Part shown: in pieces, positions 25,401-34,276 of the stretch
Layout: every line of letters begins with the position of its first letter
Position numbering within the stretch: the first letter of the stretch is position 1
NCBI GenBank assembly: GCA_019009955.1
Contig: CM032233.1
Location: 121,242,501 to 121,306,500 of the forward strand
Length of the DNA: 64,000 bases
Direction of reading: 5' to 3'
From: Riptortus pedestris
Taxonomy: Eukaryota; Arthropoda; Insecta; Hemiptera; Alydidae
Translations under genes and position numbers: made by a program
Notes under the pieces: generated by a model
Databases searched by the model: none
Told to the model about the DNA's origin: nothing
The model's input: only the letters and a program-made list of their open reading frames with translations

Positions 25401-26196
25401 GACACAAAATAAAAGAAGTATTTTAATAGCAAAAAATTAGGTTTTTAGATTTCAATGAAATTATCATCATCCACTTTTACCCTCTCTGAACCCATTTTAC
25501 TAGTTTCATCATGACGTCTTTATGTTTGAATATATATGTATATGTATGTATCTTTCATAAAAAATGACTAGCCTTATAATGTTGATATTCATATTTAGGA
25601 CTGCTCCCCTTTGTTCAAAATTAACTAAGGGAGAGGAGAAAAATATAAGAAATTGAAAATTTTTTCGTATCTATTAGAGACACAGTACATTTGCATAAAA
25701 CTTTTTTTCTAATTATATCATTAAAAGATATATAAATTAGGTTCTATGGCACTTTATTATTTAATACATTGAAACTGAGATATTGCATATGGCTTTCAAA
25801 TGGAATAGTTAGAAATTGCGCAATAAAACATTTTGTTTATTTAATATAATAGGAGTAGATAGATCATGTTGTGTTCACATCAGGTTTTCCTTTAATTCAG
25901 AACTAGCAATTATAGACAACTTTTCTTTGATTTTGTATTTTTTTTTTTCATTTTTAATTAGTAACTTGTGATTTAAAGAATTAGTACAATTTTTATTTTA
26001 GCAATATAAATATTCATGATTTTTAACATGCTAGTTAAATTTTTTAAATTGCTAGTATTCAATATTTTAGTGTACATCATTTTCAAATATTTTATAGATG
26101 GGATCCCATGACCAGTTAATGAAACAGAAAGGAGTTTACTATGGAATGATGAGCCAGCAGAGGACATTTCCTTCTAGGTTCTTTAGTTCTGGTTAA
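3434..26196 (+). CDS. ABCB8: ABCB8-like mitochondrial ABC half-transporter (spliced gene)
   Basis: Seen: fourteen segments between 3434 and 26196 join in phase into about 699 codons (2100 bp), close to the usual length of about 700-735 for ABCB8. The order is a basic N-terminus, one ABC-type transmembrane domain (about residues 110-425), then one nucleotide-binding domain with Walker A GASGNGKS (about 485-492), Q-loop NQEP (Q534), signature VSGGQKQR (about 590), Walker B LILDEAT (D614, E615), D-loop SALD and H-loop IAHRL (H646). Residue numbers assume the tentative first exon. Known: ABCB8 is a homodimeric half-transporter of the mitochondrial inner membrane, linked to iron-sulphur and iron handling and to the mitochondrial ATP-sensitive potassium channel. 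Inference: ABCB8 rather than ABCB7 or ABCB10, because [10 protein letters not shown], the [10 protein letters not shown] stretch and [12 protein letters not shown] match ABCB8 best. All catalytic residues are intact, so the gene should be functional. Confidence 0.93.
3532..7145 (+). other. Putative intron 1 of ABCB8 / upstream DNA
   Basis: AT-rich. It holds the (TA)n tract at 4430-4489 and a 6811-6840 stretch of (ATA)n/(TTA)n that folds on itself. A fragment at 6978-7020 resembles the left end of the AGCAGATTTCCC repeat family. No other gene is recognised. Confidence 0.4.
4430..4489. repeat. (TA)n microsatellite
   Basis: About 30 uninterrupted TA units, flanked by AT-rich DNA. Confidence 0.95.
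7146..7440 (+). CDS. ABCB8: ABCB8 exon 2
   Basis: The acceptor TTTCAG ends at 7145. The reading frame runs from [10 protein letters not shown] through [10 protein letters not shown] to [16 protein letters not shown], covering the end of the presequence region and the start of the first transmembrane helix. There is no in-frame ATG at the exon start, so an upstream exon must exist. Phase requires the exon to end after CTT at 7440 (CTT|GTGTTA), a weak donor; reading through reaches a stop soon after. Confidence 0.8.
8403..8558 (+). CDS. ABCB8: ABCB8 exon 3
   Basis: 52 codons between a TTTCACAG acceptor and a CAG|GTGAGT donor. It carries the end of the first transmembrane helix and the loop, [19 protein letters not shown] to LIVLYLAQ, which aligns with the VNVQIPLLLG region of vertebrate ABCB8. 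Confidence 0.93.
8832..10080 (+). repeat. AGCAGATTTCCC-type repeat, copy 1 (ABCB8 intron 3)
   Basis: The left end reads TGCAGGGGCTGCGTAAACTA then AGCAGATTTT; the right end reads AGGGAAATCTGCTAAAA, so the ends are inverted relative to each other. Inside, a block with CTGAAG(G/A)CT..., an AATATCT-type segment and a C-rich end occurs three times, starting near 8998, 9419 and 9785 (period about 370-420 bp). It is an unclassified, probably non-autonomous transposable element with internal tandem repeats. Other copies are at 23840-24755, 30053-30790, and split at 59195-59650 plus 61592-61833. Confidence 0.55.
10712..10857 (+). CDS. ABCB8: ABCB8 exon 4
   Basis: Acceptor TTTTTTTAG and donor TG|GTAATA. 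It encodes [20 protein letters not shown] to [12 protein letters not shown], the second transmembrane helix and the conserved FFD..RTGEL segment of ABC exporters. It ends with two bases of a split Cys codon completed by the next exon. Confidence 0.93.
11040..11340 (-). pseudogene. Penelope-like element relic (GIY-YIG domain tail)
   Basis: On the minus strand, about 11285-11214 reads [21 protein letters not shown], the pattern found after the GIY-YIG endonuclease core of Penelope-like retroelements (SAVAEH....H.IDF). Stops interrupt the downstream part. It lies in ABCB8 intron 4, antisense to the gene, and is a dead fragment. Confidence 0.5.
12850..12925 (+). CDS. ABCB8: ABCB8 exon 5
   Basis: A 76-bp exon between TTTTCAG and CAG|GTAAAT. 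It encodes [19 protein letters not shown], the ABCB8-typical segment before transmembrane helix 3. Confidence 0.93.
14063..14203 (+). CDS. ABCB8: ABCB8 exon 6
   Basis: 47 codons, acceptor TTGTTTTAG and donor GAG|GTTAGA. It is hydrophobic, holding transmembrane helices 3 and 4 (about [15 protein letters not shown] and [17 protein letters not shown]), followed by [10 protein letters not shown]. Confidence 0.92.
14287..14445 (+). CDS. ABCB8: ABCB8 exon 7
   Basis: 53 codons between ATTTTCAG and CAG|GTATTT. It encodes the cytosolic/matrix helix motif [19 protein letters not shown], matching the NVRTVRAF motif of ABCB exporters. The intron before it is only 83 bp. Confidence 0.94.
14950..15480. 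repeat. GC-richer insert in ABCB8 intron 7, unclassified
   Basis: Base composition is clearly less AT-rich than the rest of the intron, and there are local short repeats such as GGCCAGTGGCCAG near 15254. Open frames are short and carry no recognised domain. It is probably an old transposable-element insertion, possibly a retroelement terminal region (it contains GGTATATAAGAG). Confidence 0.3.
17020..17223 (+). CDS. ABCB8: ABCB8 exon 8
   Basis: 68 codons between TTTTTATAG and TAT|GTGAGT. It encodes transmembrane helices 5 and 6: [15 protein letters not shown], then [19 protein letters not shown] and [14 protein letters not shown]. The frame is 17020 onward; a second, overlapping open frame here is a shadow. 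Confidence 0.94.
17494..18478. mobile_element. pogo/Tigger-like non-autonomous DNA element
   Basis: The left end CAGTAGACTCCTGCTTGTCC and the right end (reverse-complement CAGTAGACACTCGCTT) form imperfect terminal inverted repeats of the pogo/Tigger type. TA follows the right end. The 985-bp interior has no transposase frame. It lies in ABCB8 intron 8. Confidence 0.5.
18887..19006 (+). CDS. ABCB8: ABCB8 exon 9
   Basis: 40 codons between TGTGTAG and CAG|GTATTT. It is the linker into the nucleotide-binding domain and ends with [16 protein letters not shown], the A-loop region (aromatic Tyr before PTRP). Confidence 0.94.
19143..19246 (+). CDS. ABCB8: ABCB8 exon 10 (Walker A)
   Basis: Acceptor TTGGTAG and donor AG|GTGAGT. 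It encodes [20 protein letters not shown] followed by the intact Walker [10 protein letters not shown], which binds ATP phosphates. It ends in a split Arg codon. Confidence 0.95.
19663..19837 (+). CDS. ABCB8: ABCB8 exon 11 (Q-loop)
   Basis: Acceptor TTTTTTACAG and donor GAG|GTAAAG. It encodes [20 protein letters not shown] and the Q-loop [20 protein letters not shown], which couples ATP binding to the membrane domain. Confidence 0.95.
20919..21097 (+). CDS. ABCB8: ABCB8 exon 12 (signature and Walker B)
   Basis: Acceptor TTTTTTAG and donor AG|GTAAAA. It encodes [20 protein letters not shown] (ABC signature, with Val for the usual Leu before SGGQ) and Walker [10 protein letters not shown] with the catalytic Glu. 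It ends in a split Ser codon. Confidence 0.95.
21098..23381 (+). other. ABCB8 intron 12
   Basis: 2.3 kb, mostly AT-rich, with short A and T runs. A less AT-rich stretch at 22490-22730 carries a minus-strand open frame with no recognisable domain. I see no further exon. Confidence 0.5.
23382..23529 (+). CDS. ABCB8: ABCB8 exon 13 (D-loop and H-loop)
   Basis: Acceptor TGTTTCAG and donor GAG|GTATCT. It encodes [16 protein letters not shown] and [16 protein letters not shown], with the switch His in IAHRL. Confidence 0.95.
23840..24755 (+). repeat. AGCAGATTTCCC-type repeat, copy 2 (ABCB8 intron 13)
   Basis: The most complete single-unit copy. The left end is TGCAGGGGCTGTGTAAGCTA then AGCAGATTTCCCGCG, and the right end is CCCTTAAGGGAAATCTGCTA. 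No coding frame is apparent. The right part contains GATCTTTCTTTTTACATAAA, which is duplicated head to head in copy 3. Confidence 0.6.
26098..26196 (+). CDS. ABCB8: ABCB8 terminal exon 14
   Basis: Acceptor TTTTATAG, then [20 protein letters not shown] and a short Ser/Phe tail before TAA at 26194. It continues ..GIILE from exon 13, giving [10 protein letters not shown], the usual EAGTHEELL position. Confidence 0.93.
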   Translation: MGSHDQLMKQKGVYYGMMSQQRTFPSRFFSSG

Positions 26197-26433
26197 CAAT
26201 ATAAATTCATATAATATTTCTGTGATATATAGTGGTAGAACACATTTTTTACAAGTGATTTTACATTTTTGTTTAAATGTTGTAAACATTTGCATAGTAA
26301 TTTATTTTTAATACTAGTTAGGGTCAATATCTACATCTGTCTATAGGGTATATATCAAATTCAACTTTTTTCATTTAGCCTCTATTGATTTCTTTCTCTT
26401 TTAAATTTAAAATCAAAATAATATACATCAAGA

Positions 26434-26439
26434 AATAAA
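26434..26439 (+). terminator. Candidate poly(A) signal of ABCB8
   Basis: AATAAA 238 bases after the stop codon. A second AATAAA lies at 27093-27098. Which is used cannot be told from sequence. Confidence 0.4.
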
Positions 26440-28025
26440 ATTATCATCATGGTAATCAATGGTATTTTTTTTTATTATTATTGATTGGCACAGTGATATT
26501 ATAATATATTATTATAAGTGTGAATTGATCATTCAACATTGTACTGAAAAGACAAAAAAATAATCTGAATTAAGAAAAGACTAAAATAATTATTGAATTA
26601 ATTTGTAACTAATTAGATAAAAATATTTCTATTATTTTTTAAATTTAAATAATTATTTTAGGAGATGTCTAGTCTTATAAATGTACAAATTAAAAATGAT
26701 TTATTATGTTATGTTTCCAAAATATTTAACATTTTAATTATTTATTAATTGATGTTGATTATTTATGTCTATGGTGGACTTCTTATTCATCTGTGAAGCT
26801 ATTTTTATATCCAATAGTACTTGAAAATTGTTATTCCTCTTACTTTGAACTTATAACATTTTTATTATTTATACTAAAATAATGATATTTTATTTTTGAA
26901 TTCTAGTTATTCAATATTTTTATGGGACTGTTTTTTTTTTAATATATTTTATCATTTGAAGTATTTTTTATGTATTCCATAGCAAATTTTCTTGTAGTGG
27001 CTAAATTATTATAATGTGTAAATTATATGAATTTACTTCACTAGTGTCAAATTTTTGGTTAGTGTACTATTTTAATTGTTTATTTGTACTAAAATAAATA
27101 TTGAAATATGTTTGTATTAGATTTTTGTTTCCTAATTATATTTACTTAAATTTACAAATTCATTCTCACTGGCACTGGGTTTCTGCTCCATCGGTCATAA
27201 CACTCAGAGATGTTAATTTTTGGCAACTCTTCTGTCACCTTCTTCAGGCTGGTCATCTCTACTGCTGCTAGGCTGCAGGCTGGGGACCAAAATGCTACCT
27301 TTTTTTTTTATTTTATCCAAGACCATGCTTTTTGGATTAGTTTTGTAAGATTGCAGCCTGGTATGCTGAAGGATAAGCCCTTTGTTCTAGACCTAGGCCA
27401 TAATATGCTACCCCCCACCTTAACTGCCAGTATTTATAGGGTGGGTTTCCCCCCATCCCTCCCTCCTACTTCATGGGTCTCGCCCATCTGGAGGTCACTA
27501 GTGGAGTGGTCAAAACTGTTCAGTAAACTTTTTAATTCACAGATAAATTTGTTGCCATTGAAAAAATTAGTAACTGCTGAACTCAAGTACAAAAGAAAAT
27601 AGGTCCAACTACAGTCTACAAGTACCAGAAGTTTTTTATTGATTTATTCAGTGCTCTAGAAGAAATCAATTATCAAGTCTGTACCAAAATTGATAAGTGT
27701 CCTTAATTCAATTAAAATCTAAGCATTTATACCATTTATTTTCACACATAATAATTTTTTATTTTATATTACCATTAACAACTAGACAAGTCCATGTCAC
27801 GACAAAAAGAAAAATATCCTCACAGACTATTAATTCATTTTTTCACTCAAAACTCAAGTATAGCCCACATTGGGCTTATCTATCCTCCCTCAGAAAACCA
27901 CACCCAGGTAGTTAATATAGAGTATGTTGAATTATATGAGGACACTCCTGTACATTTTATTTTTGTTTTTATCTCTCTTCACTTATGGGATTGTCTTTCA
28001 GCTTTTTACGTTACTTGAACATGTT

Positions 28026-28084
<59 letters not shown>

Positions 28085-29030
28085 CAACAACAACAACAAA
28101 ACAAGCTACCATCCTTCTGGAGGATTCCCATCAGGGACAGCAGCCTCTTAATTTGCTTAACTGGGTAATATTAAAAAATATATTTCTTTTCTTTATTATT
28201 TTTCAAAAAAAAAATTCCAATTAAATTTTGAAGGGTCGCGTGGAAAGGAGAGTAGCTTTATGTGGTGCTTTTATTTATATAAATGATAATTTATAATTCT
28301 TGCCGAATGCTTGATTACCACAGTAGATAAATTCTGGAGGTCATTTCTGGATAATCCCAGTTCTCTTAAAATTTCGGCTGTTCTCTGGGACATTGCACCT
28401 ATCAGCAACCTTTCACACTCCATTTTTCAATTGATTATTTTTCCTTGAAATATATATAAAATTTTGTTCATTACTCCCCCCCCCCCCCCGTGCAGTTATA
28501 AGAAACTTCTACTTTTTTTTAATCTAATAAAATATAATTGAACTAATTTTGAATACTAATTACTCCAGAAAATCGAAACATAAACAAACTAAATAGCAAT
28601 AATGTTATAAGACATTTATTTACTATCAAGTAGTCAGAAAAATATGCACTTGCTTTGGAATTATATTCCACAAAACATTAAAAGTAGATATCGCCCGGTA
28701 TAATAAGGTGAATATAATCATACATAGAATTACTATTTGAGTCACGTAACTAATCTGTTAGTATTTCAGTACCAAGAAAGAACAAATGGAAGGTAAACAA
28801 TTATTACAGGTAAACAGGTAAAAGAAAACAATTATAAAATGACATGGAACTCTAATACAACTGAAACATCAAAGAAGTATTGTTAAAACTGAAACAATAA
28901 GATTTATTTATAAAACTGAAACATCAAAGACATGTTTTTAGTCGAAAATCTTGATTTCATAGAATTTCGAAAGAGTTATGCCTTTCTCACGAAAGAAGTG
29001 AATAAACAGATCGTTTAATTAATCAATCTT
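26440..29030. other. Intergenic DNA
   Basis: Mostly AT-rich. A less AT-rich stretch at 27160-27500 has an open frame without a recognisable domain. A (TA)n tract lies at 28030-28081 and a run of Cs near 28477. Confidence 0.5.
28030..28081. repeat. (TA)n microsatellite
   Basis: About 26 TA units followed by (CAA)n. Confidence 0.95.
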
Positions 29031-29034
29031 GGTT

Positions 29035-29560
29035 TCACTTTAGGATTTCAAAACCCCTGTTCCTTGGCGGTGTCATTGGAAGGTCCAGCTGGCAGTGATG
29101 TTACTGCTGAGGGTAGTGGCTGCCTGGAACTGGGGTCCTGTTCCTGGAGCAGGAAAGCCGGTTTCAGCCTGTCAATTGTAACGTTTTTGGGTCCTGAGGG
29201 CAACTGGATGTCAAAAGTACTACCTCTTTAAAACCTTGTGAGGTCTAGTATAAGGCTGTGTGAGCGGGCGCTGTACCATGTCATCCCTCAGGAAAACATG
29301 AGAGGCTGACTGTAGGTCATTGTGGATGAACATCTTTGCAGTGGATTTCCTGTGGGGTGCTTCCAACTGCTATCGAAGTCGCTTGACAAAGTTTTCGGTG
29401 CTGACTCGCTACTTGGATATATCCAACAGTTCAAGAGGCATTCGAAGGGGTTGACCATAAACCATCTCTGCGGTACTGGTGACATTGTTATCGTGGATTG
29501 TTGCACAAAGTCCCAGGAGTACAATAGGCAAAAGAGTAGAAAACATTTTTAAATCTTCTT
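29035..29560 (-). pseudogene. Ty3/gypsy integrase C-terminal relic
   Basis: Read from right to left on the minus strand, this fragment shows STAEMVYGQPLRMPLELLD, then HVFLRDDMVQRPLTQPYTRP, HKVLKR, and FDIQLPSGPKNVTIDRLKPA. This is the usual order at the end of Ty3/gypsy integrase (catalytic-domain tail, then the SH3-like end that binds DNA). In-frame stops occur inside the first part. No LTRs were found next to it. Confidence 0.7.
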
Positions 29561-30052
29561 GATCTTTTGCACGACTTTCAAAGATTTCTAGAATGTGCCT
29601 TGTGCACTATTTAAATGAGCCATGAGTTGCTGTTATGTTTCTCACACCTAAATCTCCCTTTTGATTTTTTTAAAGCACTGTGATTTACTAAGAGGATGGT
29701 CATCATAAGCTTTGTCAAGCATTCAATGTGTTCCTGCAAAATTTTTCTTTAAATGGTAACAGAAAACAATGCTTCAAATCGTTGTTTGTAGGCTCAAAAC
29801 TCCATTAACTAGGCTTATTCTAATAGTTAGAGTTGGACTATTTTCTAGGTATTCCTCTAGAATTTTGTAATATTTAGGTCATAATTAAAGAAAGAACCCT
29901 CTACTATTCTGAGCCTCTGTCATTACGGCAAATATGTACAGCGTATTTGTAATATTGTTTAAAATGATACAAATATCCTTTACAATATTGTATTAACTTC
30001 TCATAGTTCAACTATTAAACTTAATTCTTGTGAAAAGTATAAGTAAAAAAGT

Positions 30053-30738
30053 CCGTCACGCAGGAGCTGTTTATACTAAGTAGATTTCCCTTGCGAAGTT
30101 TAGTAGTAGATAAATCTACATACTGGTAACACAACACCAACGTAAATATTAAGTGAATAAGAAATGTTTCAGTCAATTTCAATAACCTGCGGGGTACAAC
30201 AATTTCTTAAGAAGGTGGGGGGCGGGGTACCAGGAAATGTTTGCATGTTTCTCATATAATAAAGGTCTCTTGAAAACAATATTTGGTATTTAAGCTTCGA
30301 ATGGTGTGTTTTATTACATAACCGAGTATTGTTTATATAACATGAGTAGAAATGGGGGTTTGCTGAAGGCTGAAAAGTGCAAAATGCAAATATCTCGGTT
30401 AATATTCAAGATAGGGAATGAATGTATATAACAATATTTATAGGACATTTAATTTGCTATAAGATCGATTCTATACATTTGTTTGATCCAACATATAGTA
30501 AAGGAGATATTTTGAATTTTCAAAATTCTCTTCCTCAAAACCCGGAGGGGGGGTTTTATATAGTCATTTTATGTAAAAAGAAAGATCAAGCTCATTAACG
30601 GTTGAAATCAAACAAGGGGGAGGGGCCCTTGTTTGATTTCAACCGTTAATGAGCTTGATCTTTCTTTTTACATAAAATGACTATATATCGAGTTTGGTAA
30701 CGATTAAACAATAATTGCGACTGCTAGAGCGGTAACAG

Positions 30739-30774
<36 letters not shown>

Positions 30775-30790
30775 TTGAACGGACCTCATG
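30053..30790 (+). repeat. AGCAGATTTCCC-type repeat, copy 3 (truncated, with inverted duplication)
   Basis: Closely matches copy 2 from the left end through the TTTGAACGGACCTCAT segment, then breaks off. At 30558-30686 it gains an inverted duplication of its own sequence, and a (TA)n tract expands at 30746-30769. Confidence 0.65.
30558..30686. repeat. Long near-perfect palindrome (61-bp arms, 7-base spacer)
   Basis: The left arm 30558-30618 is the reverse complement of 30626-30686, with spacer GGAGGGG. The right arm is the normal repeat sequence seen in copy 2; the left arm is an inverted extra copy. Confidence 0.9.
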
Positions 30791-31068
30791 ATGTTAACAA
30801 ACTGGCTTACATTGAAATATCATTTTTAAAAATAAAAATAAAAAGTAGTGATTTAATGTTCTTCAAAAAGCAAGTACTTATAAATACAGGAAAAATGTCT
30901 CACAAGTTACCAAATCCCTTACTGGACATTCTTTGGGAAATAATCAAAAAGAAAAATAATGTGCTACAATTAAATAATAATAAAATAAACAAATTTTCAT
31001 ATTTGCCAATCTACTAATATACTATAATTTAATGTTGTTTATTTTTTAATCCTGAAAAGTAAGTGATA

Positions 31069-31076
31069 CTGGAAGT
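31069..31076. repeat. Left 8-bp target-site duplication of the hAT element
   Basis: CTGGAAGT, repeated exactly at 39294-39301. Confidence 0.88.
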
Positions 31077-31514
31077 CAGTGGCGGCTCGTAGCTAAAATT
31101 AGTGGGGGTGCTGCTCCAGAACAATTTTAGCATTAGCACGTCAGGGTCGGCACTGCGGGAACGACAGTGCTCTCTCTCCCTTGTGGAGCTTCCTGTTTGC
31201 GCATCCGCACAACAGTCAAACACCTCGCCGCTGGAACTGTGAAGCTCTCAGTTCCATACAAAGATTTTTGTATCTTATTTCATAAACTGGGGGATGGTTA
31301 CTGCATTAAGACTTCTCAGTCTCGGTCTGGTTCCCGGCCGGAGAGGTGCTATTGAGCTCCCGCTTGTCATTCTTCTCACCCTATCCTCGTAAGTAAACTA
31401 TATATAATTTTGTAACTAACACAACTAACCGTCCCATAATTTCCTTAACCATAACCGTCAATATCTTTAAAAAAAAATAAATAAAAAAAAATAAATAAAT
31501 AAATAAAAAAAAAA

Positions 31515-33270
31515 ATGGCCAACAAGAAAAGGAAATTAGACTTTCATACGGATCCTCCCGATCTTACCGGATTCCCAGAGCATCTGCACGCTAAGCGCAT
31601 GAGCAGGAAAATCCCTGACTCTTCATACTTTTTTTCTCAGGGCTCTATCTAAGCCCCTTCTCTTTCGTTCCCAAGTACCTGGTTGTTTCCAGGAGGGGAG
31701 AAGGTGACCTTAAAAGGGTATCCCCCTTCCTAGTATACAGAGACTTAAAGAAGGTAGTAGGGGAGTGCAGGAGCCTGAAGAAGCTGAGAGATGGTACCAT
31801 TTTGATAGAAACGAAGGAACCTTTACAATCGAATAAACTATTAGACTGCAAATCCCTCTTCGGCGTCGATATAGACGTTACTCCCCATAAAAGTTTAAAT
31901 TCCTCGAAGGGGACAATAACGTGGTTCGATCTGGAATACGAAACTGTTGAGAACATTCAGAAAGAATTAGAAGGGCAGGGAGTAACCAACGTTGAAAGAG
32001 TTTCATATTATCGGAACGGTAACGTACACCTCACTAATAAATACATTCTTACTTTTGGGAGCCCTTTGCCCCCTAAGGAAATTAAAGTAGCCTATAGAAT
32101 ACTACCAGTTGAACTTTACGTCACGCCTCCACTTCGCTGCAACAAATGTTTTTTCTTTGGGCATACTGCGAAACGTTGTAACAAGCAAGCAGTGTGCAGG
32201 AGCTGTAGCGAAGCGAGGCACGAGGGCCAATGCTCGAGACCAGCTAAATGTAACGTCTGTAAGGGACCTCACCCGTCTTGGTATCGGCAGTGCCCTAAAT
32301 ACCAGGAAGAATACGAAATAGCAAAAATAATAGCTAATAGTAAAATTCCGTATCATCAAGCAAGAACAATCTATACTGCTCAAAAATGAATAGGGATATT
32401 GGCTGTTTTGTGGTATTTATGGGCATTTTATGTAGCATTTTTTTTTTAAATTATAAATATCATTAATATTTATTAGAAATTATTGTCTTTTTTCCCCGTA
32501 AAAAAGTAATTTAATTAAGGTCGATTTAATTAAAATTAATAGGATAAGAAAAAATAACCAATATCCCTATTCATTTTTGAGCAGTATATATTAATTCGTT
32601 TCCTCGAGCAACAAAGAGTTCATATTCTGAAGTTGCCAGAGATAAGACTTATAATACTACAAGTACTCAGACAGATTTAATCCATCTTATAAACAATGAG
32701 GGAGAGGAGGGGAAGGCGCTGGGCTCCGACGGCGTCCGAGGCCTCCCGACCTTGCCCGAGCCATCCCTACCTCCTAGCGGGGCCGAGGATACTCGTAGCG
32801 AGCCGAGAGTAACCGAGGATGCCCCTCTCCCCAGTGACCTGCCTCTATCTATCCCCCCTCCTTCCACCCAACCCCAACATCCAAGCAGCGAGCTGATTAC
32901 TCCTGATAACAGCCAGCCTGCTCCCACCTCCACCGCGCTGCCTGTGCCCGCAGCTGAGAGTATTTCTAACACTGCATCTAATCCTATGCAACCTTCCGCT
33001 AATCCCTCCGTCCCTTTAACTCCCTCATCTAAATCCTTGACCCAACGAAGTGGCGGTCAGAGATTATCTTCTATCCCTCGCCGTCTCTCCTATGACAAAC
33101 CTGGAACCCCCCCACTGTCCCTCTACTCTTCCCCGCCCAGTTTTTCCCATACCCCAACTCACTTATCCCCTAGCGAAGGTACCCCATCAAAAGCTATAAT
33201 GAATAAAACATTACATGAGCAGCCTACGGGTGGAATGAAAACTAGAGCCACTACTAAGGAAAAAAAGTAA
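31515..33270 (+). pseudogene. LINE ORF1 (gag-like), frameshifted and split by a MITE
   Basis: ATG at 31515 begins MANKKRKLDFHTDPPDLTGF. The frame is lost by one base near 31645-31655 and continues from about 31655 with FVPKYLVVSRRGEGDLKR and VRDL/KKLRDGT-like text typical of ORF1. Three zinc knuckles follow at 32138-32300: CNKCFFFGHTAKRC (CX2CX4HX4C), CRSCSEARHEGQC, and CNVCKGPHPSWYRQC. A 213-bp MITE interrupts at 32374; the frame resumes exactly when the insert and one TA are left out. The C-terminal part (32600-33270) is rich in Pro and Ser. In I and Jockey elements ORF1 protein coats the RNA and carries it to the nucleus. Confidence 0.8.
32374..32586. mobile_element. 213-bp MITE with TA target duplication, inside LINE ORF1
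   Basis: Terminal inverted repeats of about 28-30 bp start TACTGCTCAAAAATGAATAG and are perfect. TA is duplicated on both sides (32372-32373 and 32587-32588). The interior is AT-rich and non-coding. TA duplication fits a Tc1/mariner-type family. Removing it with one TA restores ORF1 reading, which fixes the boundaries. Confidence 0.85.
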
Positions 33271-33271
33271 A

Positions 33272-34276
33272 ATGATACAGTTAATATTATTAAATATTAA
33301 ATTAATTAATATTATTCTAATGGGGAATAACTACTACAATATTATAAATATCAAATCAAGCAATAATGTTTCAGGAGGTAACACGGGTGCCAATCTCAGT
33401 GCATCATTTAAACTTATTCCCGGCTTTATTATGGGTTTTTTTCTACGGCTGATGACTAATTGTAGTCTCTTAATCTCACTCAACGGCACCAATCACCAAC
33501 ACTCTGAATCTTTCTATTGGGTGCACCAGTTTTATTACATCATAACTATGTTAGAGCTAATGTTACATAATATAATGCTGGGAACTAATGGTTCAGCTAG
33601 CCAACCCCCGAGTGGGGAATCCCAGGCACACCGGCTTTCTTCCTGCACCTGCGCGAGAGACTCAAGCAATAGGTTCCAGCTGTGTAATGCTCTAAATTTT
33701 GCTTATAGCTGTTATTTTAGTTTTTACTTTTTTAAGCTCATTTGTGGCTGGTACTATGGTTCGTATACTTGTAACTTACAATTAACTATCCAGTCCCAAA
33801 ATACTGTATATATCGCAGACATGGCACTAAATGTACCTTGTAAGCCTCTACTTTCTAGTCAATTTTTTATATTCCCCAACTACATTTTGTTAGTCCACTT
33901 TTTAATTTTAATCACAACCCTAGTTACCAGTAGCCCAATTTTACGAGACGTGCTCTCACTAATTTTTTATTGTCTTTACGTTGTACATTTTAGATTGTGT
34001 GATACTTTTATTTGCGTTTGCAACTGTTACGATCACATTTATGTCGTTACTGATTTTATTTTTCGCTTAATTAACTTTCACCGTACCATTAGCTTTAAAT
34101 TATCTGCTAAGTCCTACATATTGTTGGAGGTTATTCTACTGCCAACAAACATAGTGAAGTATAATGCGTGCACCCCTGTTACTCATGGCATTGCTAAGCC
34201 GGTGGTGGCTCGGGCAGGAGTTTTCTCCCTTGATACCTACTCTAATGGCCCATGGTTGCGAGGGAACCATCAATAA
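33272..34276 (+). CDS. Extra LINE reading frame, putative membrane protein
   Basis: A 334-codon frame begins one base after the ORF1 stop (TAA A ATG) and overlaps the start of ORF2 by about 110 bases. The product is strongly hydrophobic with several possible membrane segments (for example LLVHFLILITTLVTSS and VLSLIFYCLYVVHF), many Cys residues in the middle (CTCAR, CVCNCY), and N-X-S/T sites near the N-terminus (NCS, NGT, NGS). I recognise no family. So long an open frame is unlikely by chance in this AT-rich DNA, but the strand is T-rich, which lowers stop density. It could be a real third protein, or a leader without function. Confidence 0.35.
   Translation: MIQLILLNIKLINIILMGNNYYNIINIKSSNNVSGGNTGANLSASFKLIPGFIMGFFLRLMTNCSLLISLNGTNHQHSESFYWVHQFYYIITMLELMLHNIMLGTNGSASQPPSGESQAHRLSSCTCARDSSNRFQLCNALNFAYSCYFSFYFFKLICGWYYGSYTCNLQLTIQSQNTVYIADMALNVPCKPLLSSQFFIFPNYILLVHFLILITTLVTSSPILRDVLSLIFYCLYVVHFRLCDTFICVCNCYDHIYVVTDFIFRLINFHRTISFKLSAKSYILLEVILLPTNIVKYNACTPVTHGIAKPVVARAGVFSLDTYSNGPWLRGNHQ

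Noticed and set aside
27210..27602. 130-codon plus-strand frame downstream of ABCB8
   Set aside because: TTG start, T-rich low-complexity middle, no domain and no splice partner.
31029..31223. Frames within the hAT ends (also at 58532-58828)
   Set aside because: Present in both copies of a non-autonomous element, short, no transposase similarity.
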